26,673 bases of DNA. It comes from Candidatus Scatousia excrementipullorum (GTDB taxonomy: Bacteria > Cyanobacteriota > Vampirovibrionia > Gastranaerophilales > Gastranaerophilaceae). Made by a program: the position numbers and the translations under genes. The notes beneath the pieces were generated by a model, which was not told where the DNA came from, searched no databases, and saw nothing but the letters and a program-made list of their open reading frames with translations. Shown here piece by piece: positions 13,103-21,142 of the stretch; positions within the stretch are counted from its first letter, which is position 1; each line of letters starts with the position of its first letter. The stretch covers positions 1-26,673 of the forward strand of contig JADIND010000194.1 in the NCBI GenBank assembly GCA_017694215.1, given 5' to 3'.

Positions 13103-14764
13103 CTAATTCTTCTTCAATGCTTTTGAACGCAAATCTCTGTGATATGTTATTGCAAACCTGTGTGCCTCATCTCTGATTCTCTGAAATAGGAACAACGCCC
13201 CCGAATCCCGAGGTAAAATTACGGATTCCGATTGATGCGGCAAAAAAACTTCCTCATTGCGTTTTGCAAGACTCACTACGTCGATATCTTTTACCCCTAA
13301 ACCTTCTATAATCTCCATAACACTGGACAGCTGTCCTTTGCCACCGTCTATTATCATTAAATCCGGCTTTTCCCATTTTTTTTCACCTAAATGTGACATT
13401 CTGCGAGTAAGAACCTCTTTCATTGATTGAAAATCGTCAGGTTTTCCTTCAGTTGTACGGACTTTAAATTTTCTGTATTCGGTTTTCTTAGGCAATCCGT
13501 TTATAAACACAACCATTGAGGCTACAGTATTTGTTCCCTGAATATGTGAAATATCATAGCATTCCATTCTGTGCGGGAAATTCCGTAAATGAAGTTTTTC
13601 AGCAAGATACGCTCCGATTTCATTAAAATCTTCATTAATTTTAACCATTTTTTTAATTTTTGCATTATCAAGAACTACACGTGCATTTTTATCCGCAAGC
13701 ATCTGCAATTCTCTTCCTTGCGTCGATTTGCCGTAGCTTATGCGGACTTTTTTATTTGATATAATTTCCAGCCACTCTTCATAAAGTGCTTTTTCCCCGA
13801 CCTTTTCCAGTTCGTTTGAAACAATTTTGTCCGGAAACTCCAGTGCAAGCGTATTGTAATATTCTTTAAAAAATGTGGCAAAAAACTCAGTCTTGTCTTC
13901 TTCTTCAACTTCATAGACAAAATCTTTTTTATCAATAAGACGCCCTTCTCTAATCATAAGTATTACGATTACAAAAATTCCGTCCTCATTCAGCATGGAA
14001 ATTATATCTTCGTTAAGTTTGGTATTTTCGTAAACGACTTTTTGTTTTTCAAGAGTTTTTTTCAAATCGTTGTAACTGTCACGGAGTTTGGCAGCTTTTT
14101 CAAACTGTTCCGATTCGGCATACTTTTGCATCTGTTCCATAAGCTGTGCCATAAGTTCCGACTGTTTCCCGACAAGGAAAAGCTCTGCCTGCTTTACAAG
14201 ATTTTTGTATTCTTCACTTGTAACCTTATTCTGGCAAGGTGCCATACATCGCCCTATCTGATAATAAAGACACGGTCTGTCTTTGAACTTCGGAGTTTTA
14301 CATTGTTTGAGCGGAAAAATCTTTTTCAAAAAATCAAGCGTTGAATACATGGCTCTCACGTCAGTATAAGGCCCGTAGTAACGGCCTTTTTCAGGATTCA
14401 TATTTTTTTTGCGGACAACGAGAATTCGCGGAAAATCTTCATCAGTCACCAGAAAATACGGATATTTTTTGTCATCCTTCAATAAAATATTATATTTCGG
14501 TTTATGCTTTTTGATTAAATGACTCTCAAGTATTAACGCCTCAACTTCCGTATTCGTAATTATATATTCCATCCGCTCAATCTGGGACACAAGCACCTGA
14601 ACCTTTACGCTGTCATAATGCTTTTTGTTAAAATAACTCATAACACGACGTTTCAGGATTTTAGCCTTGCCTACATAAATAATTTCATCATCTTTGTTAT
14701 AGTAAATATAACATCCCGGCAAGGATGGCAAAAGTTTCAGCGTTTGTTTGAGGTTATCATTCAT
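13103..14764 (-). CDS. uvrC: Excinuclease ABC subunit C, lacking the C-terminal helix-hairpin-helix
   Basis: 553 residues, against about 600 for typical UvrC. Makes both incisions in UvrABC nucleotide excision repair. GIY-YIG nuclease domain at the N-terminus (LPGCYIYYNKDDEIIYVGKAK). A cysteine cluster (QCKTPKF.. RPCLYYQIGRCMAPC) fits the UvrC iron-sulfur site. The UVR helix pair that contacts UvrB (YAESEQFEKAAKLRDSYNDL) follows. The RNase H-like 5' nuclease has CYDISHIQG, DLMIIDGGKGQL and RDEAHRFAITYHR. The protein then stops at RSKALKKN: the usual tail with an IPGIGP-type helix-hairpin-helix is missing, and I could not find it in the other frames just downstream. The ATG 14764 is immediately downstream of a -10 element, so the mRNA may be leaderless. 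Confidence 0.95.
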   Translation of the reverse strand: MNDNLKQTLKLLPSLPGCYIYYNKDDEIIYVGKAKILKRRVMSYFNKKHYDSVKVQVLVSQIERMEYIITNTEVEALILESHLIKKHKPKYNILLKDDKKYPYFLVTDEDFPRILVVRKKNMNPEKGRYYGPYTDVRAMYSTLDFLKKIFPLKQCKTPKFKDRPCLYYQIGRCMAPCQNKVTSEEYKNLVKQAELFLVGKQSELMAQLMEQMQKYAESEQFEKAAKLRDSYNDLKKTLEKQKVVYENTKLNEDIISMLNEDGIFVIVILMIREGRLIDKKDFVYEVEEEDKTEFFATFFKEYYNTLALEFPDKIVSNELEKVGEKALYEEWLEIISNKKVRISYGKSTQGRELQMLADKNARVVLDNAKIKKMVKINEDFNEIGAYLAEKLHLRNFPHRMECYDISHIQGTNTVASMVVFINGLPKKTEYRKFKVRTTEGKPDDFQSMKEVLTRRMSHLGEKKWEKPDLMIIDGGKGQLSSVMEIIEGLGVKDIDVVSLAKRNEEVFLPHQSESVILPRDSGALFLFQRIRDEAHRFAITYHRDLRSKALKKN

Positions 14765-14770
14765 AATATG

Positions 14771-14779
14771 ATTATATCA
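14771..14779 (-). promoter_or_regulatory. Extended -10 promoter of uvrC
   Basis: Minus strand TGATATAAT (TG-A-TATAAT). Seven bases downstream of the -10 is the A of the uvrC ATG, so transcription would start at or next to the start codon. No good -35 and no Shine-Dalgarno. No LexA-like palindrome was recognised. Confidence 0.5.
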
Positions 14780-14885
14780 TAGTTTTAAAGTTTTGAAGAA
14801 AGAGAGCAACGCCTTTTAATAAGCTTTTTGCACGCACAAAAATAAATTTTGCAGCACATAAATCCTCCTGCATTCCGATAAACTC

Positions 14886-14914
14886 TTGTCTTGAAAAAAA
14901 ATTTATGCTAAATT
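14886..14914 (+). promoter_or_regulatory. Promoter of the small secreted protein gene
   Basis: TTGTCT (14886-14891), a 17-bp spacer, then TAAATT (14909-14914) preceded by TGC (extended -10). The start codon is 24 bp further on. Confidence 0.5.
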
Positions 14915-14937
14915 GAAAGAAGACAGGGGTATAAATA

Positions 14938-15354
14938 ATGAAAAAATTTTTGTGTTTATTATGTTTATTAACTTTTACATTACCGGTATTTTCTTCAGAA
15001 AACAGCGAAACAGTTAAATATGTGAATCAATCAGAAAGTTTTTCCGGATTCAGTAAAAAACTTCCGACTGACGGAACTTATAAACTTCTGGAAAAGCCGA
15101 CAAAAGTAACAAAAGAAGAAACTGAACATGATGATTTTCTGGATGAATTCGATGATGACGGATTCAGAAAAGAAAAACCTGTCAGTACTGAAAAAAAAGT
15201 TATCAAAACAATGAAAGACAACAAAGGGAAACAACCGATACAGCGGGCTGCTGACAATGACGTAAGACCTATGACTTATGATAATTTTCCTAAATCAATG
15301 GATGAGGTCAACAGCCAGATGCTCATGCCTATGGGTATTCCGGGAATGTTTTAA
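14938..15354 (+). CDS. Small secreted acidic/lysine-rich protein, unknown function
   Basis: 138 residues. A classic signal peptide: MKKF, then the hydrophobic core LCLLCLLTFTLPVF and a probable signal peptidase I site near residue 19 (VFSS-EN). There is no lipobox at a suitable position, so the protein is probably periplasmic or exported. The mature part is charged and low in hydrophobics, with an acidic patch (HDDFLDEFDDDGF) and a methionine-rich end (MDEVNSQMLMPMGIPGMF). No enzyme motif; function not recognised. AGGGG lies about 7 bases before the ATG. Divergent from uvrC, followed after 94 bp by the three-gene operon; separate promoters seem likely but read-through is possible. Confidence 0.75.
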   Translation: MKKFLCLLCLLTFTLPVFSSENSETVKYVNQSESFSGFSKKLPTDGTYKLLEKPTKVTKEETEHDDFLDEFDDDGFRKEKPVSTEKKVIKTMKDNKGKQPIQRAADNDVRPMTYDNFPKSMDEVNSQMLMPMGIPGMF

Positions 15355-15448
15355 TATTACTTAATATTTTAGTGTAAAAGTAGCAAAAAATTTTATTTTC
15401 GGGTTATTAAACATGCAACACGTAAAATAGTACACAAGGAGTTTTAAA

Positions 15449-17548
15449 GTGAAGGTTCAAAGTGTTAGTTTTTTAAATTCCAGAAATAATAATATTGATA
15501 AAACAGAAAAAAGCAGATTAACAATACCTTTTTTCACAACAAATAATAATAATAATGTTGCCGATGTATTTATTAAAAACAGTACACCTGTACAAACAGT
15601 TAAAAACACATCAAAAATGATATCATTTATGGGCTATAGCGTCCATATAGTCGACGGCGGGAACCATGCGGCAAATATGAATCACTTTGCACAATCCATA
15701 GGAGAAGGCAAATGGGATTTGTATAATAAAGAAGTAGAAACAAATTACCGAGACCCGGGCATCAAACAGCTTGAAAACCTTGAATGGAAATTAAAAGAAT
15801 TAAATTTTGAACAAACGCTCTCCTACGACAAATACCACGATGCCGTATATATAGCAATGCCTATTCTTGCAAACGTACCTCTTCAAAATCTGGAAGCCCA
15901 GATGAATGCCGTAATGGGTACGCATACTCACCTCACCCCGCAGAATATAAGAAGTAAAAAAGATGAAGTTATTGCATTTTTAAAACGCATATACGATGAA
16001 CCTGATAAATACAGACAGTATATAAATTATATGGATCCGATGGGTCAGGGTCTGGAAAAAACTTACGGTATAATATACCAGATTAACAAACTGGCACAAA
16101 GACGCAATACAAAAGTTTTCATTCCGGCAGGGCATCCTGAATATGCCTCCATAAAATGGATGTCTGAACAAAGAAATCAAAAACCTGAATTGTATAACTA
16201 TATAGCAACAGGTTTCGATAAAGATAATGCCGTTCACAATATGCAAAGAGAAATCAAAGATAACGGCTGGTATGATTTCAACCTGCTCTCACTCTCAGAA
16301 GCTGATATTGTAAACGTTAAAGATGCCGACGGAAAAGATTATATTTATTCAGCCTACGACTCCTGTGTCAAAGACGGAGCAAGAGGTGTTTATAATTTTT
16401 CACCGGTAAGAGATGAAAACGGAAAACTTCTCGGTTACGGATACCATGACACAAAACACGTTGATTATCCGTATGAAGAATTTCCGGCAAATGATGAAAT
16501 CCAAGGCATTGCAAAATTTGTGGGACGACCTTTAAAAGAAGTGCTTGCGGACAGCGAAACAACACAGGCATTCAAAGACGATGTATGGAATAACCGCAGC
16601 AGGGAACGTTACGCAGATAAGCTTTTTAAAGTATCTGATATTTTCCCTCAGCATGAACGGGATTATAACAAAATGGATTTAAAGGGCGATTATATAGATT
16701 CAAGCCTGCAGTTATATTTCAGAACAAACAAAGACGGTCTGGTAATATTCCCGAACTGTGACTGTGAAGGAAGCGGCAGACCGAGCGTTCTTTCTATGTG
16801 GGGAAGCTGTTTCTCGATTTTCAATGCAATTAAAGACGATATAAAAATCAGGGAAAAATTCAATGAAAGAGGATACTTTGACAAAGAAACCCTCTACAGA
16901 AAACATCCGAAAGAAATTGACAGCCTTTTATTTGAAAGTGAAGAACTGATAAAAGATAAACGATATGACGAGGCAGAACATGTTCTTCAATACGCAGCAG
17001 AACTGGAAAAGGTTGCAGGACTCCACGGTTATAAACCTCTAGAGGCACTCGGAGATTTCTACACAATGAAAAAAGACTACCATCAGGCTGAAAACTGCTA
17101 CAATTCAGCATTAAATGAACTGTCACGCAAAATCATAAATAAATTAAAAATAGAAGGAGTTCAATACACACTGAAAGACTGTGCTGATTACATCAGGTTT
17201 GTTGAAATGCTTAACCCGCAAGAATTGGAATACAGGTATAACAAAGCAAATTATGACAAAATGAACTTTATTCAGAAAATGTTTGTAGAAGAACCTCAAA
17301 AACCTGAAGATTTGAAAAATACAAATAAATATATTCAGTTTAAAAAGGTAAGTAAATTATATACCGGATGTTCGCGTCTTTATGAAAAATTAGCAGAAAA
17401 TTGTGAACTTCGAAACGAAGATTTTCCGGCATTTGCATGCAACTGGGCAGCAAATATGATGCAGACAATGAACGAAACTTCAGATGAGTTATTAAACAGG
17501 AGAGCAGATAAAAATACATATTTAGGGGACTTTTTAAATGTTGATTAG
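15449..17548 (+). CDS. Large conserved-looking protein with F-x-G leader and TPR-like region; first gene of a three-gene operon
   Basis: 699 residues. The GTG start is supported by AAGGAG 8 bases upstream. The N-terminal 57 residues are low-complexity and rich in Asn, Ser and Thr, ending in MISFMGYSV (F60, G62); the folded part seems to begin right after. The middle region (about 65-480) has no fold I can name but contains many Asp, Tyr and His residues (NHAANMNHF, MGTHTHLTPQ, HVDYPYEEFPANDE) and a cysteine pair PNCDCEGSG. Residues about 500-600 look like tetratricopeptide repeats (YDEAEHVLQYAAELEKVAGLH, then KPLEALGDFYTMKKDYHQAE). No signal peptide or membrane helix. Its last 11 bases overlap the amidohydrolase start, so the two are translationally coupled and probably work together. 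Function unknown. Confidence 0.7.
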   Translation: MKVQSVSFLNSRNNNIDKTEKSRLTIPFFTTNNNNNVADVFIKNSTPVQTVKNTSKMISFMGYSVHIVDGGNHAANMNHFAQSIGEGKWDLYNKEVETNYRDPGIKQLENLEWKLKELNFEQTLSYDKYHDAVYIAMPILANVPLQNLEAQMNAVMGTHTHLTPQNIRSKKDEVIAFLKRIYDEPDKYRQYINYMDPMGQGLEKTYGIIYQINKLAQRRNTKVFIPAGHPEYASIKWMSEQRNQKPELYNYIATGFDKDNAVHNMQREIKDNGWYDFNLLSLSEADIVNVKDADGKDYIYSAYDSCVKDGARGVYNFSPVRDENGKLLGYGYHDTKHVDYPYEEFPANDEIQGIAKFVGRPLKEVLADSETTQAFKDDVWNNRSRERYADKLFKVSDIFPQHERDYNKMDLKGDYIDSSLQLYFRTNKDGLVIFPNCDCEGSGRPSVLSMWGSCFSIFNAIKDDIKIREKFNERGYFDKETLYRKHPKEIDSLLFESEELIKDKRYDEAEHVLQYAAELEKVAGLHGYKPLEALGDFYTMKKDYHQAENCYNSALNELSRKIINKLKIEGVQYTLKDCADYIRFVEMLNPQELEYRYNKANYDKMNFIQKMFVEEPQKPEDLKNTNKYIQFKKVSKLYTGCSRLYEKLAENCELRNEDFPAFACNWAANMMQTMNETSDELLNRRADKNTYLGDFLNVD

Positions 17549-18614
17549 TAAAGTATCGCAAACAAATTTTTGCGGAAAAATTATTGATGTACATGTCCAT
17601 ACCGGACACTGGGACAAACAGAACGAAGGTAAACCGAACGGAACGGAACCTTACACAACGGGAGATATTTTCGAAAGAGCCGACAAGGTAAAACAGGACG
17701 GAGATACGATTTCAAAAATAATAATCTCAAATCTTGACTGCATAAAAGAAGAAAACGGCAAACCTCTGCTTGATGAAATCAAGGGAAACGAAAAACTTCT
17801 TGCTGAATGTAAAAAAGATGCGAGAATGGCTGTTCTTGCAGTATGTCAGCCGAAAAACGGGAATGTTGACAATATAAAAAATCTATTCAAACACCATCCC
17901 AAAGGTTTTGTGGGACTGAAATTTCACCCGCTGATGAGCGGACTTGATGCATCCGATATAAAATATGTTCCGTATCTGGAATTTGCACAGAAAAAACATC
18001 TTCCATGCCTTTTCCACTCACAGGTAAATGTTGATAACAACAGCGGACAGCTTCTGAATGATAATATAAGTGTTGCGGATCCGGCTAAAATCTACCAATC
18101 AGCCAGAAAAGCTCCAAAAGCTCCGGTAATACTCGGACATATGGGAGCAGGCTGGGGACAGGCTCATTCAAAAGCCGTTGATATCCTTGTTGAATCCATA
18201 GAAAAAGGTGATGCTAATTTATATGCGGATATTTCATGGGTTGACTTTAAAGATCCGGAAAAACCGAATGTAATAGCCGCAATAAAAAGATTAATGAATA
18301 CCCAAAAAGGTGATAAAACAGACAGACTTCTTTTCGGAACAGACGCTCCGATTGCAGAGTATTCTACGGACAAAGATTTATATGCAAGGGTTGTAAGAGA
18401 AACAAAAGCCGCAATCAGAAAAAATTTCGGGGATAAGGCCGATGAACTTATAGAAAAGATTTTCTATAAAAATGCTGATAATTTGTTTTTTTCACAAAAA
18501 CCTGCATCTAAAGTAAAAACAGGTGCGATAATTGCCGGAGGGCTTGTTGTTTTGGGTGGAATATTGTGGGCATTAAAGGATAAATTTTCTTCCGCAGAAA
18601 CAAACAAGGAATAA
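17538..18614 (+). CDS. Amidohydrolase-superfamily metal-dependent hydrolase with C-terminal membrane tail
   Basis: 358 residues. Metal ligands of the amidohydrolase (TIM-barrel) superfamily: DVHVH (H19, H21) after strand 1, GLKFHP in the place of the strand-4 lysine/histidine, CLFHSQ, LGHMG, and the catalytic aspartate in LFGTDAP. The arrangement resembles the Amidohydro_2/TatD-like branch; substrate unknown. The short N-terminal VSQTNFCGK carries F-x-G (F11, G13) directly before the first barrel strand. After the barrel comes one hydrophobic helix (AIIAGGLVVLGGILWAL) with a short charged end, so the enzyme is probably tail-anchored, unusual for this superfamily. GGGGAC precedes the ATG, which overlaps the upstream gene by 11 bp; the next gene starts 2 bp after the stop. 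Confidence 0.85.
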   Translation: MLISKVSQTNFCGKIIDVHVHTGHWDKQNEGKPNGTEPYTTGDIFERADKVKQDGDTISKIIISNLDCIKEENGKPLLDEIKGNEKLLAECKKDARMAVLAVCQPKNGNVDNIKNLFKHHPKGFVGLKFHPLMSGLDASDIKYVPYLEFAQKKHLPCLFHSQVNVDNNSGQLLNDNISVADPAKIYQSARKAPKAPVILGHMGAGWGQAHSKAVDILVESIEKGDANLYADISWVDFKDPEKPNVIAAIKRLMNTQKGDKTDRLLFGTDAPIAEYSTDKDLYARVVRETKAAIRKNFGDKADELIEKIFYKNADNLFFSQKPASKVKTGAIIAGGLVVLGGILWALKDKFSSAETNKE

Positions 18615-18616
18615 AA

Positions 18617-20128
18617 ATGCCATCGGATATTATAACATCAAATTTTAGCAGCACAAATACGATTTACGATAAAATAAATCATGACCGTGCTGCAGGTGTT
18701 GTACGGGACAAAAAACAAACTACTGCAAAAATAAATCCACACTCTGTACCTGAAAAACTTTCAAAAAATCCGACGGATAAGTTCGTAAAAAATAACCGTA
18801 ATACAAAACAAATATCGCCTCTTCAGCAGTTAACATATTCCACGGTTGCACTGGCGGAAAATCTTTACGGGACACTGGGTTTTGGTTTCGGACTGATGTA
18901 CCTGCGACAATTTGTTAACGGAAAACTTTTAATAGGAAATATTTATAAACATTACACGAATAAAATAAAAGATAACGATTTGATGGCAAAACTTGCCTTG
19001 AAAATGAGAAAAGAAAACGGGCTTGAGTCAAAAGTTCCGATTTACACGGGTGCTGCAGGAGAGGCATATTTTTCAAGCAGCGGAGGCTTTCAAAAAATTG
19101 TTGTTGGCAATGATTCTTTTTCCGCACTTTTCCATGAACTAGGGCATGCAATTATTGAAAATAAAACAAAAATCCTGAAAAGTTTTCAAAAAAACAGAAA
19201 CCTTGATGCATACGGTGCCATAACCCTATATATGCTTCTTGAGAGTGCAAAATACACGAACCGCACAAAAAAATCTGCCCAAAATAATTCACTTGATGAT
19301 ATTCAAACAAAAACTATAGATTTCTTCATAAAATACAGTGAAATTCTTCCAATCCTGATTTATTCTCCGGAACTGGTCAGTGAACTCGGAGCAACGGGAT
19401 ACGGATTAAAATTTTTGAAAAAAGAAGTTAAAGAAGGCAGCATTGGTAAAAATATTTTTAAAAATATCAGAAACAGTTACGCGGCTGCGTTTGCTACATA
19501 TTTGTTTATTCCTTTGAGTTTGATTTTAATGTCGGCAGTAAACAGAGCGACTTATAACAAAAAACTTTCGCAAAAGCAAAGGCTCAATAATACCGGCTCA
19601 AGTATAGGGCTTGGTGCGGCGGGAGCACTGACAGCCGGGGGGATTGCTTATGCCAAAAACGGATTCTATAACAACAAAACCGGTTACAGAGAAGATGTTA
19701 TTGATGAAATTTTGAAATCCAGACTTAATCCTGACTACACAAAAGAAACTTCTAAGATTATTAATAACATGAAAATACTCTCGGCACTAAAAAACCATTT
19801 TAATGACGACAAAATAAAATTATCAAATGTGATTTTACAGGAGATAAAATTTGACGAAGCATACGAAAATTATAAAAAATTATTTGAAAAAGAATTGGAC
19901 AAAATTTATGACAGGGAAAAGAGAAGTTTTATTTCATCTGACAAACTGGAAAACGGATATAAAGCCTTACGTAACGACATAAAGAAAATAGTTAACGGAA
20001 AAGCTCTGAAAAAAGCAAAGACTGTTGCGGTCCCTGCCGGTTTTTGCAGTGCATATTTATCATTTATTCTCGGCAGACTGATTATGAAAACTCCTTTTGA
20101 TAAAACAAAAAAGACACCTCAAAAATAA
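18617..20128 (+). CDS. Membrane-embedded zinc metalloprotease (HExxH), unknown family
   Basis: 503 residues. A zinc-peptidase motif FHELGHAI (H173, E174, H177) sits after a hydrophobic N-terminal section (about 75-96); E256 in PELVSELGATGYGL is a plausible third ligand, as in M48-like gluzincins. Further membrane-like segments: YLFIPLSLILMSAV (about 298-311), a Gly/Ala-rich stretch IGLGAAGALTAGGIAYA (about 331-347) and FCSAYLSFILGRLIM near the C-terminus. A charged helical region (about 370-465) separates the last two. The first 65 residues are polar; ITSNFSSTN may be a decayed relative of the F-x-G leader of its neighbours. AAGGAATAAAA before the ATG includes the preceding stop codon, showing tight coupling with the amidohydrolase. 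Substrate unknown. Confidence 0.75.
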   Translation: MPSDIITSNFSSTNTIYDKINHDRAAGVVRDKKQTTAKINPHSVPEKLSKNPTDKFVKNNRNTKQISPLQQLTYSTVALAENLYGTLGFGFGLMYLRQFVNGKLLIGNIYKHYTNKIKDNDLMAKLALKMRKENGLESKVPIYTGAAGEAYFSSSGGFQKIVVGNDSFSALFHELGHAIIENKTKILKSFQKNRNLDAYGAITLYMLLESAKYTNRTKKSAQNNSLDDIQTKTIDFFIKYSEILPILIYSPELVSELGATGYGLKFLKKEVKEGSIGKNIFKNIRNSYAAAFATYLFIPLSLILMSAVNRATYNKKLSQKQRLNNTGSSIGLGAAGALTAGGIAYAKNGFYNNKTGYREDVIDEILKSRLNPDYTKETSKIINNMKILSALKNHFNDDKIKLSNVILQEIKFDEAYENYKKLFEKELDKIYDREKRSFISSDKLENGYKALRNDIKKIVNGKALKKAKTVAVPAGFCSAYLSFILGRLIMKTPFDKTKKTPQK

Positions 20129-20141
20129 GGTGTCTTTTTTT
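20107..20141. terminator. Bidirectional intrinsic terminator, operon end / tpiA end
   Basis: AGACACCT (20112-20119) pairs with AGGTGTCT (20128-20135), flanked by A on the left and T to 20141 on the right, so it works in both directions. The metalloprotease TAA stop (20126-20128) lies within the hairpin. tpiA, convergent, ends at 20160. Confidence 0.85.
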
Positions 20142-20159
20142 GAATTGAGTATTATGAAA

Positions 20160-20960
20160 CTATGCTTTGCAAGCGACTTTCATAGTGTTTGCAATGATTT
20201 CGTTAAAGCTGTCAGCTTTCAAAGAAGCACCGCCGACTAAAGCCCCGTCGATATCAGATTTAGACATTTGTTCGGCAATAGTTGAAGGTTTTACGGAACC
20301 GCCGTAAAGGATTCTGATTGCATCAGCAGCTTCAGCTCCTGCAACTTCTTTAACAACATTTCTAATCATAGCGATAACTCTGTTAGCTTCATCAGAGTCG
20401 CAAGTTTTGCCTGTTCCGATAGCCCAGATAGGTTCGTAAGCTATAACTGATTTAGCAATATCTTCTGAAGAAATACCTTCAAGTGCAGCTTTAATCTGAC
20501 CTGCAATCCAGGAATCAGTAACGCCTGATTCTCTTTGTTCAAGAGTTTCGCCGCAGCAAATGATAGGAATCAAACCGCCTGCTAGAATAGCTTTTGCTTT
20601 TTTGTTAATCATTTCGTCAGTTTCCGAGAAATACTGTCTTCTTTCAGAGTGACCGATGATAACGTAATCACATCCTGCATCTTTCAGCATTTCAACGGAA
20701 ATTTCACCGGTATAAGCACCTGAAGATTCCCAGTGGCAATTTTGCCCTGCTATAGAAATTTTATTTCCGCCGCAGCCGCAGTTGCATCTTACTGATTCAA
20801 CAGCACAGAGTGAAGTAAATACCGGAGCAATTACAACGGTAGGTAATTCAACAGCGGTATAATCTTTTACAAAATCTTTAATCCCTTCAAAAACTGATTT
20901 AGCTTCTGACTGGAGCAGGTTCATTTTCCAGTTTCCTGCAATAATAGGTTTTCTTGACAT
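20160..20960 (-). CDS. tpiA: Triosephosphate isomerase
   Basis: 266 residues. Interconverts dihydroxyacetone phosphate and glyceraldehyde 3-phosphate in glycolysis; cytoplasmic dimer. Active-site residues visible: N10 and K12 (GNWKMN), H104 (IIGHSERR), E176 (AYEPIWA) and the flexible loop IGTGK. The phosphate-binding YGGSVKP and VGGASL come near the end. Slightly longer than the usual 250 because of an unusual cysteine-rich insert around residues 57-67 (VRCNCGCGGNK) between strands 2 and 3; four Cys/Gly positions there are not typical and could bind metal or form disulfides. The ATG is preceded by AAGGAGAG, and a strong promoter lies upstream, so it is transcribed alone. Confidence 0.97.
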   Translation of the reverse strand: MSRKPIIAGNWKMNLLQSEAKSVFEGIKDFVKDYTAVELPTVVIAPVFTSLCAVESVRCNCGCGGNKISIAGQNCHWESSGAYTGEISVEMLKDAGCDYVIIGHSERRQYFSETDEMINKKAKAILAGGLIPIICCGETLEQRESGVTDSWIAGQIKAALEGISSEDIAKSVIAYEPIWAIGTGKTCDSDEANRVIAMIRNVVKEVAGAEAADAIRILYGGSVKPSTIAEQMSKSDIDGALVGGASLKADSFNEIIANTMKVACKA

Positions 20961-20995
20961 AATTATCTCTCCTTTTTTGATAACCCTCTAACTTA

Positions 20996-21024
20996 ATTAT
21001 ATTAAGAAAAATTTTTATTTGCAA
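20996..21024 (-). promoter_or_regulatory. Strong sigma70-type promoter of tpiA
   Basis: Minus strand TTGCAA (21019-21024), exactly 17 bp, TATAAT (20996-21001). Predicted start near 20989, leader about 29 bases including AAGGAGAG. Confidence 0.75.
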
Positions 21025-21081
21025 TCATATTTGGGATAAGGGCGTTAAAAAATTTTCTTTCGAAACGGAAAACTTTTCATG

Positions 21082-21116
21082 AAAAACGGTCAGGCTTTCT
21101 TTTTTAACCTGACCGT
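21082..21116 (-). terminator. Intrinsic terminator of alaS
   Basis: On the minus strand ACGGTCAGG (21108-21116) pairs with CCTGACCGT (21086-21094) around a 13-base loop, then TTTT. It lies 27 bp past the alaS stop. Confidence 0.8.
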
Positions 21117-21142
21117 CCAACCACAGTTATAAAATACCGAAA

